DNA from: Streptosporangiaceae bacterium
GTDB lineage: Bacteria > Actinomycetota > Actinomycetes > Streptosporangiales > Streptosporangiaceae
Reading direction: 5' to 3'
NCBI GenBank assembly: GCA_030040155.1
Contig: JASHUG010000460.1
Coordinates: 1 to 53,004 of the forward strand
DNA: 53,004 bases
The notes under the pieces were generated by a model. It saw nothing but the letters and a program-made list of their open reading frames with translations, did no database searches and had not been told where the DNA came from. The position numbers and the translations under genes are program-made. Positions 19,894 to 27,605 of the stretch are shown one piece after another. Every line of letters starts with the position of its first letter. Position 1 is the first letter of the stretch.

Positions 19894-20217
19894 TCAGGCG
19901 TTGCTCGTCTTGTTGCCCTTGTCGCTGCCGCTTGGGTTGTGGAGCAGCGGGGACGCTGCCTTCAGCACGTCCTCGGCGAACTTCCGCTGGTTCGCCAGCA
20001 GTTGCTCGGCGAAGTCGTAGGCGTTCTTCACCAGTCCCTCTGGCTTGGGCAGCTTGTCCGCAATGTTCAGGCTGTCGGCAAACGGCAGGTTGAGCTCGGG
20101 CAGCTCTGGCTTCATGGACTGGACGGTGGCGGCCCACTTCTCGATGGCCTCCACCACCGCGGCCTGACTCTTGCTGATGGCGTTCATGATCTCGTTCTGG
20201 AACTCCTCGGCTGCCAT
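19894..20217 (-). CDS. Phasin-like protein (copy 1)
   Basis: 107 aa, MAAEEFQNEIMNAISKSQAAVVEAIEKWAATVQ...AYDFAEQLLANQRKFAEDVLKAASPLL; AGGAGGA RBS; paired with XRE gene. Confidence 0.7.
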   Translation of the reverse strand: MAAEEFQNEIMNAISKSQAAVVEAIEKWAATVQSMKPELPELNLPFADSLNIADKLPKPEGLVKNAYDFAEQLLANQRKFAEDVLKAASPLLHNPSGSDKGNKTSNA

Positions 20218-20255
20218 TTCTCCTCCTCGTAAGGTTCGCGCCAAGTTATTCGCTC

Positions 20256-20285
20256 AGTATAACTAGCACCGGATCGGTACGTCAA
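20256..20285 (-). promoter_or_regulatory. Promoter of phasin-like copy 1: TTGACG-N18-TATACT
   Basis: Near-consensus -35 and -10 on the minus strand upstream of 20217. Confidence 0.6.
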
Positions 20286-20348
20286 GCTAACGAGTCCGGC
20301 CTCGCCGCCGGCCCGCCGGTACCGCCGCGGGCGTGGAAGGATCTGCAG

Positions 20349-21554
20349 ATGGCCTGCACACTGCACGTCTCCTGGGACGAGAAGCTGACCGGCTATGACT
20401 TCGGGCCGCAGCACCCGCTCGCCCCGATCCGGGTGAAGCTGACGATCGAGCTTGCGACCGCGTTCGGCGTACTGGCGAGCGAGCAGGTGAGCACGCAGGC
20501 CGCGCCGCCGGCCTCGGACGCGGAGCTGGAACTCGTGCACGACCCCGTTTACCTGGCCGCGGTCCGGTACGCCAGCGGACTGCGCGACGACGGCGCAACG
20601 GCCGTGGATATGAGAACCTTGCTGAGGCACGGCCTAGGCACTCCGGACGATCCGATCTTCGGCGGCATGCACGAAGCCTCGGCGCTCGTAGTCGGCGCCA
20701 CGCTCGGCGCGGTCAGGGCAGTGTGGTCCGGCGCCGTCGAGCACGGGGCCAACATCGCGGGCGGGCTGCACCATGCCATGCGGGCGAGCGCCAGCGGCTT
20801 CTGCATTTACAACGACCCGGCGATCGCGATCGCGTGGCTGCTGGCCCAGGGGGTCGAACGGATTGCCTATGTCGACATCGACGTGCATCACGGGGATGGG
20901 GTCCAGGCAGCGTTCTGGAATGACCCGCGCGTGCTCACGATCAGCCTGCATCAGGATCCGCTCACGCTATTCCCTGGCACGGGCCTGGCGGCCGAAACCG
21001 GCGGCCCCGACGCGGACGGATTCGCGGTCAACGTACCCCTCCCGCCCGGCACCCAGGACGCGGGCTGGCTGCGCGCCTTTCATGCCGTCGTGCCGCCGCT
21101 GGTACGCGGATTCAATCCGCAGATCCTGGTGAGCCAGCATGGTTGCGACACGCACAGGACCGATCCGCTGGCCAACCTGCAGCTCACCATCGACGCTCAG
21201 CGCACGGCGCACGCTGCCCTGCATAGGCTGGCGCACGAGGCAGCGAACGGCCGCTGGCTGCTTACCGGCGGCGGCGGGTACCAGCTCGTCCAGGTGGTCC
21301 CGAGGACGTGGACGCATCTGCTGGCCGAGGCGGCGGGCGAGCCGATCGACCCGTCCACTCCGACGCCAGCGAGCTGGCGCGAGTACGTGAGCCGCGTCTC
21401 CTCGCAGGCCGCACCCGAGCTCATGACCGAAGGTGGCAGCGGCCGGTTCTCCGCGTTTGAGACCGGCTACGACCCAGGCGATCCGGTCGACCAGGCCATC
21501 ATGGCGACCAGGAATGCCGTGTTCCCGTCGCACGGCCTGATGCCCGCACCCTAA
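20349..21554 (+). CDS. Histone deacetylase superfamily / acetoin utilization protein AcuC-like
   Basis: GGLHHAMRASASGFCIYNDPAIAIAWL, YVDIDVHHGDGVQAAFWNDPRVLTISLHQ, LVSQHGCDTHRTDPLANL, GGGGY. Confidence 0.93.
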   Translation: MACTLHVSWDEKLTGYDFGPQHPLAPIRVKLTIELATAFGVLASEQVSTQAAPPASDAELELVHDPVYLAAVRYASGLRDDGATAVDMRTLLRHGLGTPDDPIFGGMHEASALVVGATLGAVRAVWSGAVEHGANIAGGLHHAMRASASGFCIYNDPAIAIAWLLAQGVERIAYVDIDVHHGDGVQAAFWNDPRVLTISLHQDPLTLFPGTGLAAETGGPDADGFAVNVPLPPGTQDAGWLRAFHAVVPPLVRGFNPQILVSQHGCDTHRTDPLANLQLTIDAQRTAHAALHRLAHEAANGRWLLTGGGGYQLVQVVPRTWTHLLAEAAGEPIDPSTPTPASWREYVSRVSSQAAPELMTEGGSGRFSAFETGYDPGDPVDQAIMATRNAVFPSHGLMPAP

Positions 21555-21602
21555 CCGGCCCCCGCAGCCGGCCGCGTTCGGCGGCCCGCCAGCCGGAGGG
21601 CC

Positions 21603-22844
21603 TCAGTCGGTGAGCGTCGCGGAGCCCGCGGCGGGCGCGGCAGCTGACCCGGCCACCTCGGGCTCGACGACATCCGTAGCTTCCTGCAGCGCCCCGGCGG
21701 GCGCCTGAGCTGTCCCGTTGGCCGCGCGCTCCGCGGGCGACGCCGTGGCCTGCCAGACCTCGCGGACGATCACCTGCATGGCCCCTGCGACCGGAATGGC
21801 CAGCAGCGCGGCCACGAAGCCGCCGAAGAGCCCGCCGATCCAGCTGCCGATCGACGCGCCGACCAGGATCGCGACGAGCACGAGCAGCGGGCTGATCTTG
21901 ACAGTCCTGCTCATGATCACCGGGTTCAGGACGTGGTTCTCGACCTGGGTGTAGACGAGAAAGACGACAAGCGTCACGATGCCGGCCGGCCAGACGGAGT
22001 GGGCGGCCGCGAACAGGACTACCGGGATCCCGGCCAGGGCCCCGCCAATCATTGGCAGGAAGTCGACCAGCGCGACCCACAGCGCCCACAGGAACGGGAA
22101 CTGGACGCCGAGCGCGAGCAGCGTCACCAGCACGACAAGGCCAGCTATCACCGAGGTCGCGAAGTCGCCGAGCATGAATCCCGTGACCGAGCGATTCACC
22201 TCGCTCGCCACGAGCATGAACCTTGCCGCCCTGCTCGGCCGCATCAGGCCAAGCAGGCCGCGCCGCAGCCTCGGCCCCTCCAGCAGCAGCAGGACGACCA
22301 GCACGAAAATCGTGAACAGCTCGAAGGCGATCGACGCCGCGCCCTCGCCCAGGCTCAGGGCAGGCGCGGCCAGGTCCTTCCCGTACACGACGAGTTTCGG
22401 CGCGTTCTTCGTGACCCACTGCTGCAGGTGGTATTTCGTGACCAGCTTGCCGAACCAGCCCTTGCCGTGCTCGGCCGTCGTCACAGCGTTCGGCAGGTAG
22501 TCGGCAAGGTGAGACAAGCCGTTGATCAAGGGATAGCCGAACGCGACGGCCAGCCCGGCAAACGCCGCCACACTCAGCAAGGCGACCAGCGTTACCGCGA
22601 GTCCGCGCCGCCGCAGGCCTCGCTGGAGCGTCACCACGACCGGGTTCAGCAGCAGCGCGATGAACCCGGCGACCACGAACAGCAGCAGGACACCGCGGAG
22701 CCGGTCCACTAGCTTGCCCGCGAGGTAGGCGAGCACCACCACGCCGACGAAGGCGAGGATCGCGCGCAGCGGGACGTGCCGCGACTCCGCGAAGCGCCAG
22801 AGCCTCGCCCGCCGCGTGTCGGACTCGCGGATCTCGTCAGTCAC
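21603..22844 (-). CDS. AI-2E transporter family permease
   Basis: Multi-TM; FLWALWVALVDFLPMIGGALAGIPVVLFA, VYTQVENHVLNPVIMSRTVKISPLLVLVAILVG. Confidence 0.88.
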   Translation of the reverse strand: MTDEIRESDTRRARLWRFAESRHVPLRAILAFVGVVVLAYLAGKLVDRLRGVLLLFVVAGFIALLLNPVVVTLQRGLRRRGLAVTLVALLSVAAFAGLAVAFGYPLINGLSHLADYLPNAVTTAEHGKGWFGKLVTKYHLQQWVTKNAPKLVVYGKDLAAPALSLGEGAASIAFELFTIFVLVVLLLLEGPRLRRGLLGLMRPSRAARFMLVASEVNRSVTGFMLGDFATSVIAGLVVLVTLLALGVQFPFLWALWVALVDFLPMIGGALAGIPVVLFAAAHSVWPAGIVTLVVFLVYTQVENHVLNPVIMSRTVKISPLLVLVAILVGASIGSWIGGLFGGFVAALLAIPVAGAMQVIVREVWQATASPAERAANGTAQAPAGALQEATDVVEPEVAGSAAAPAAGSATLTD

Positions 22845-23054
22845 GTCGCAAGCATGACAGGTTGAGTCGGCCGCCTGCACCGGTGACCCAGCCTGTAGGC
22901 GGTATATCCGCTGGTCTTTGGGCCAGGCTGAGTCATCAGGACCGTCCCTAGGGTCCGTCTCAGGGTTGTGATCCGCCAGACAGGGCGGGCATTCCGGGTC
23001 GGGTCGGGGCTCTTCCCGATACCCCGCGGCCGGCCGCCGGAGCAGGCTGAAGTC

Positions 23055-23354
23055 ATGAACACAGCAAGTGAGCACGCCGCAGGCAGCACCCCGAACTCAT
23101 CCGCTCCGCAGTCCGGTCCGCCGCCGCTGCGCCGGCCCGCAGACGACCGGATGATCGCGGGTGTCGCGGCGGGCGCGGCCAGGGCCGTCGGGGTCGACCC
23201 GGTGATCGCGCGGATCGGCTTCGTCGTGCTGACCCTTTGCGGCGCGGTTGGCGTGGTGTTGTACGTAGCCGGCTGGCTGCTGATCCCAGATGAGCGATCC
23301 GGACGCTCGCTAGCGGCCGGCCTGTTCGGGTCTGCCGCCGCCCATCACAGTTGA
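23055..23354 (+). CDS. PspC domain protein
   Basis: LRRPADDRMIAGVAAGAARAVGVDPVIARIGFVVLTLCGAVGVVLYVAGWLLIPDE. Confidence 0.88.
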   Translation: MNTASEHAAGSTPNSSAPQSGPPPLRRPADDRMIAGVAAGAARAVGVDPVIARIGFVVLTLCGAVGVVLYVAGWLLIPDERSGRSLAAGLFGSAAAHHS

Positions 23355-23369
23355 CAGGGAGATCCTTAC

Positions 23370-23537
23370 ATGTCCTCCAGCCGACTCCTCGGCCGCCTGA
23401 TTCTGCTGGCGATCATCGCCCTCCTCTTCATTTCCGTCCTGCACGTGATCGCCTGGGTGCTAGTGCCTGTCCTGTGGATGGTCCTGCTCTGCGCGATCGT
23501 CGTCCTCGTGCTGCGCCCATGGAGACGGCTCTGGTAG
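23370..23537 (+). CDS. 55-aa small membrane protein (missed by the ORF track)
   Basis: MSSSRLLGRLILLAIIALLFISVLHVIAWVLVPVLWMVLLCAIVVLVLRPWRRLW*, CAGGGAG upstream, 15 bp after PspC stop. Confidence 0.65.
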   Translation: MSSSRLLGRLILLAIIALLFISVLHVIAWVLVPVLWMVLLCAIVVLVLRPWRRLW

Positions 23538-23552
23538 CTGCCCGTGTGCCGA

Positions 23553-23582
23553 TTGACATGTGACTAAATGGTCACCTATTCT
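23553..23582 (+). promoter_or_regulatory. Promoter TTGACA-N18-TATTCT with GTGAC-N6-GTCAC operator inside the spacer
   Basis: TTGACA 23553-23558; GTGACTAAATGGTCAC 23560-23575; TATTCT 23577-23582. Confidence 0.65.
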
Positions 23583-23588
23583 CAAGGC

Positions 23589-24350
23589 GTGGACGAGGTG
23601 TTCAAGGCGCTCGCCGACCCGACCAGGCGCGAACTGCTCGACGAGCTGTTCCGGGAGGACGGCCAGACGCTGAACGCGCTCGAACAGCGCTTCCCGATGA
23701 CGCGCTTCGGGGTCATGAAGCACCTGAAGCAGCTCGAGGAGGCGGGCCTCATCGTTACCAAGCGGCGCGGCCGGGAGAAGCTCCACTTCCTGAACCCCGT
23801 CCCAATCCGCCTCATCCACGACCGGTGGGTGAGCAAGTACGCCGCGCCGTGGGCCGCCGGCCTGTCCGACCTCAAGCGAGACCTGGAGAAGTCGATGGAG
23901 AAGGTTTTCGAGATCTACATCCGCACGACTCCGGAGCGCCTCTGGGAGGCGATCACGAACCCGGAGATCCGCGCGAGGTATCACTTCGGTGCCGGCGTCA
24001 CCTCGGACTGGACGCCCGGCTCGCATTTCGAGTTCGGTCACGCCAGCGGCCAGTTGCTCGGCGAGGGCGTGAACCTTGAGGTAGACCCGCCCCGGCGGCT
24101 GGTGCAGTCGATGGTCGCACTGTGGAGCGAAGAGGCGAAGAACGACGGCGCCACCAGGATCACCTGGGAGATCCTGCCCCTGGGCGACTCGTGCCGGCTG
24201 CGGGTCACCCATGACCAGCTGCACGAGGGCGCCAGCAGCCAGCTCTACGGCGGCTGGCCAATGATCCTCTCCGGCCTCAAGACCTGGCTGGAGACCGGTC
24301 AGCCGCTGACCACGCCCGGCTCGCTGATGTACGGCGAAGGTGGCGCCTGA
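23589..24350 (+). CDS. ArsR-type HTH fused to SRPBCC (AHSA1-like) domain
   Basis: VDEVFKALADPTRRELLDELFREDGQTLNALEQRFPMTRFGVMKHLKQLEEAGLI then KVFEIYIRTTPERLWEAITNPE; ORF extends to ATG 23568 but the GTG at 23589 fits the promoter. Confidence 0.9.
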   Translation: MDEVFKALADPTRRELLDELFREDGQTLNALEQRFPMTRFGVMKHLKQLEEAGLIVTKRRGREKLHFLNPVPIRLIHDRWVSKYAAPWAAGLSDLKRDLEKSMEKVFEIYIRTTPERLWEAITNPEIRARYHFGAGVTSDWTPGSHFEFGHASGQLLGEGVNLEVDPPRRLVQSMVALWSEEAKNDGATRITWEILPLGDSCRLRVTHDQLHEGASSQLYGGWPMILSGLKTWLETGQPLTTPGSLMYGEGGA

Positions 24351-24509
24351 AGGCTCGCCAACCTCGATCGCCCTGGTCCGGGCGAAGGGAGGCGTCTGCG
24401 CCGGAGTCGAGACCGGGGTCAGGTTCACGACCGATTGCCGCACGAATACGCCCGGAGTAGCGTCCAAAAGGCGGCCCAGATACCCCGCGTGACCGCAGCT
24501 GGAGGTGCC

Positions 24510-26135
24510 ATGCCCGGTCGGCAGAGCGTGGACGCGGTCATCGTCGGAGCCGGGTTTTCCGGCCTTTACCAGCTGTACCGGCTGCGGGAGCTCGGGCTGA
24601 GCACGCGCGTGTTCGAAGCCGGCGACGGCGTGGGCGGCACCTGGTACTGGAATCGCTACCCTGGCGCCCGCTGCGACATCACGAGCCTGGCTTACTCGTA
24701 CTCGTTCTCCCCTGAGCTTGAGCAGGAGTGGGAGTGGACGGAGAAGTACCCGACCCAGACCGAAGTCCTGCGCTATCTCAATCACGTCGCGCAGCGGTTC
24801 GACCTGCTGCGGGACATCTCCCTCGGCGCAAGAGTGGTCAGCGCCCTGTGGGACGACACGACGGCCAGGTGGACAGTCACGACCGACGCCGGTGAGCAGG
24901 TCGATGCGCAGTTCGTCATCATGGCCACCGGCGTCCTGTCCGCGTTCAAGCTGCCCGAGGTGCCAGGCCTAGACCGTTATCGGGGACGCACGCACCACAC
25001 CGCGCGCTGGGGCACGGATGAAGTGCGTTTCGACGGCCTGCGCGTGGCGGTCATCGGAACCGGCTCGTCCGGCATCCAGTGCATACCGCTGATCGCCGAG
25101 CAGGCCGCTGACCTGACCGTCTTCCAGCGAACCGCGAACTTCTCGACCCCAGCAGGCAACCGGCCGCTTGATCCGGCCCAGGTTGCCGAGATGAAGGGGA
25201 GCTATCGCGCATACCGGGAGGCGCAGCGGACGTCGTGGTACGGAGTCCCGGCCGAGCCACCGACCGAGCTTGCGCTCTCGGTGCCGGGACGCGAACGCCT
25301 GGCCACCTACGAGGCCGGCTGGGCGAAGGGCGAGATCGTCGGGCTGATCAGCTGTTATGCCGATATCCTCATCGACCCCGCGGCGAACGAGAGCGCGGCC
25401 GAGTTTGCCCGGTCGAAGATTCGCGCGGTGGTCACCGACCCGGAACTGGCGGAAGCGCTGTCGCCGCGCACGTTCCCGATCGGGACCAAGCGGCTGTGCC
25501 TGGATACCGGCTATTACGAGACGTTCAACCAGCCGCACGTGCACCTGGTCGACCTGCGCGAGACGCCGCTGGTCGAGTTCACGCCGGTTGGCCTGCGCAC
25601 GACGGACCGCGAATTCGAATTCGACGCGATCGTCTTTGCCACCGGGTTCGACGCGATGACCGGCGCCCTGAACGCCATCAACGTCCGCGGACGTGACGGC
25701 GTGTCCCTGGCTGAGGAATGGGCTGCCGGCCCGCGCACCTATCTCGGCATCGCCATCGCAGGCTTCCCGAACCTCTTCACGGTCACCGGGCCGCTGAGTC
25801 CGTCCGTGCTCAGCAACATGATCGTCTCGATCGAGCAGCACGTGGAGTGGATCAGCGACTGCGTCGCGCACGTCCGCTCGGCCGGCTCGGCCGCGATCGA
25901 GGCAACGCCGGAGGCCGAGGCAGGCTGGGTGCAGCACGTCGCCGAGGTCGGGTCGGTCACCCTGTTCCCGCGGGCCGACTCCTGGTACATGGGCGCGAAC
26001 GTACCGGGCAAGGCACGGGTGTTCCTGCCGTACATCGGCGGCGTGGGCACCTACCGGCAGATCTGTGACGAGATCGCGGCGGATAACTACCGCGGCTTCA
26101 CCCTCAGGGCGGCCGGCGAGCCGGCGCACACCTGA
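24510..26135 (+). CDS. Flavin-containing monooxygenase, Baeyer-Villiger (BVMO) type
   Basis: AVIVGAGFSGLYQLYRLRELG, BVMO-like signature YRGRTHHTARW, second Rossmann VAVIGTGSSGIQ; GGAGGT RBS. Confidence 0.9.
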   Translation: MPGRQSVDAVIVGAGFSGLYQLYRLRELGLSTRVFEAGDGVGGTWYWNRYPGARCDITSLAYSYSFSPELEQEWEWTEKYPTQTEVLRYLNHVAQRFDLLRDISLGARVVSALWDDTTARWTVTTDAGEQVDAQFVIMATGVLSAFKLPEVPGLDRYRGRTHHTARWGTDEVRFDGLRVAVIGTGSSGIQCIPLIAEQAADLTVFQRTANFSTPAGNRPLDPAQVAEMKGSYRAYREAQRTSWYGVPAEPPTELALSVPGRERLATYEAGWAKGEIVGLISCYADILIDPAANESAAEFARSKIRAVVTDPELAEALSPRTFPIGTKRLCLDTGYYETFNQPHVHLVDLRETPLVEFTPVGLRTTDREFEFDAIVFATGFDAMTGALNAINVRGRDGVSLAEEWAAGPRTYLGIAIAGFPNLFTVTGPLSPSVLSNMIVSIEQHVEWISDCVAHVRSAGSAAIEATPEAEAGWVQHVAEVGSVTLFPRADSWYMGANVPGKARVFLPYIGGVGTYRQICDEIAADNYRGFTLRAAGEPAHT

Positions 26136-26201
26136 CCCCACCGACCAGGACGCCGCGAGCCGACAGAGCCGGGCGTGTCGTGGGATGCCTAAGCGGTCCG
26201 C

Positions 26202-26232
26202 TTGACAAATTACGCGGGACGCTTGATATAGT
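26202..26232 (+). promoter_or_regulatory. Promoter of phasin/HBHA-like copy 2 (TTGACA ... GATATAGT), with CGCTTGAYA direct repeat
   Basis: TTGACA 26202-26207; TATAGT 26227-26232; CGCTTGACA and CGCTTGATA about 20 bp apart. Confidence 0.55.
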
Positions 26233-26264
26233 TTGCATTGTAGAGCCTAGAGGAGGACTCAGTG

Positions 26265-27074
26265 ATGGACACTCGTGCCGTCGCGAAGGAAGTTCAGGAG
26301 CAGGTCGCTGCGGCCGTGCAGAGGAGCCACGAGCGGTTGCGCAAGGGCCAGGACCAGGTACGCAAGGGTCGCGAGACCGTTGGCGTTGCCGTCCGCGCTG
26401 GTAACCAGCTCGCAAGGGCGGTCATGCCGAGCCTGCCGCGCAGGCCGGACGTGCACCTTCCGTCGGTCAGCGACCTGACCAACCCGGACAAGCTTCGCAC
26501 CCATGCCCACGACCTGGCCGGACAGGCCCGCGCCACCCAGCGGAAGTTTGCCGACAGTGCGGGCCAGGTGCTCGCCACGCAGCGAAAGCTGGCCGGCAAG
26601 GCCGTCGAGCTTGCGACCCCGCTCGTGACCGAGGGCGTCAGCCGACTCGCGCACAGGGCGGGTTCGCTGTCGTCGAGCCTCCGGACCGAGCGCGCCGAGC
26701 CGGCCAGGTCGGCAGAAGTGACCGCGTCGCCCGCCGAGACCAGCCGGGTCGCCCCGGCCGCTGCCGAAGCCGCTGAGCCGGAGTCAGGTCAGGCCCAGCC
26801 GAGCAAGGCAGAGGCAGGCGCCGCCGCGCCGAGCACCGCAGAGGCCGATGCCGGCGAGGCAGGCGCCGTCGGCACAGGCGCCTCCAGCGCAGACACGGCC
26901 AACGCAGACACGGCCAACGCGAGGACCACCAAGCCGAAGGCCACCCGCCCCGCTAAGACGAGCACAGCTAAGACGAGCACAGCCAAGACGCCCACGGCGA
27001 AGACGCCCACGGCGAAGGCCAAGGCCAGCGCCGGCGAGCGAACCACCCCTAAGCCGCGTCAGGCCAAGGAGTAG
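26265..27074 (+). CDS. Phasin/HBHA-like protein with Ala/Lys-rich low-complexity tail (copy 2)
   Basis: Amphipathic N-terminal half with HAHDLAGQARATQRKFADSAGQVLATQRKLAG; C-terminal KPKATRPAKTSTAKTSTAKTPTAKTPTAKAKA; AGGAGGA RBS. Confidence 0.7.
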   Translation: MDTRAVAKEVQEQVAAAVQRSHERLRKGQDQVRKGRETVGVAVRAGNQLARAVMPSLPRRPDVHLPSVSDLTNPDKLRTHAHDLAGQARATQRKFADSAGQVLATQRKLAGKAVELATPLVTEGVSRLAHRAGSLSSSLRTERAEPARSAEVTASPAETSRVAPAAAEAAEPESGQAQPSKAEAGAAAPSTAEADAGEAGAVGTGASSADTANADTANARTTKPKATRPAKTSTAKTSTAKTPTAKTPTAKAKASAGERTTPKPRQAKE

Positions 27075-27151
27075 GCAGCCGCTTCGAGGTGACGCCCGGC
27101 GGCGGCCGCATGGCCAGCCGCCGGGCACGTCTTTCGCAGGGAGGAAGTCAG

Positions 27152-27520
27152 ATGACCGAGCCGCGGGATTCGCAAATGGAGGCCCTGGGCGCGTTCATCA
27201 GGAACAAGCGCAAGCTGGCCAACCTGTCGCTGCGCCAGCTAGCCGAGCGAACCAAGCTCTCCAATCCGTACCTCAGCCAGATTGAGAGGGGCTTGCACCA
27301 GCCCTCGGTCAGGGTGATCCGGCTCATATCCGATGCGCTGAACGTCCCGGCCCAGACGCTGCTGACCCAGGCCGGCCTGCTCCACCACCGGGATAAGCAC
27401 GACCCTTCCGCGCCCACGGAGATCAGCGTGGAGGCGGCCATCCAGGCAGAAAGCCGCCTCACCGACGCGCAGAAGAGCGCATTGATTTCGGTGTTCCGTA
27501 GCATGCTGCCGGCCGAGTAG
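27152..27520 (+). CDS. XRE-family HTH regulator (phasin-linked, copy 2)
   Basis: SQMEALGAFIRNKRKLANLSLRQLAERTKLSNPYLSQIERGLHQPSVRVIRLISDALNVPAQTLLTQAGLL. Confidence 0.9.
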   Translation: MTEPRDSQMEALGAFIRNKRKLANLSLRQLAERTKLSNPYLSQIERGLHQPSVRVIRLISDALNVPAQTLLTQAGLLHHRDKHDPSAPTEISVEAAIQAESRLTDAQKSALISVFRSMLPAE

Positions 27521-27541
27521 TACGAAACGGTGACAGAAGCA

Positions 27542-27566
27542 CTTTCTGCGTGAACATCGCAGAAGG
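27542..27566. terminator. Hairpin CTTTCTGCG-TGAACAT-CGCAGAAGG
   Basis: 7-bp perfect core stem extended by one wobble and one GC pair, between XRE copy 2 and the next gene; no clear T-tract. Confidence 0.4.
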
Positions 27567-27605
27567 TCGTCCAAGCACTCAGCGGGCCGATTACGATACG
27601 ACAGC

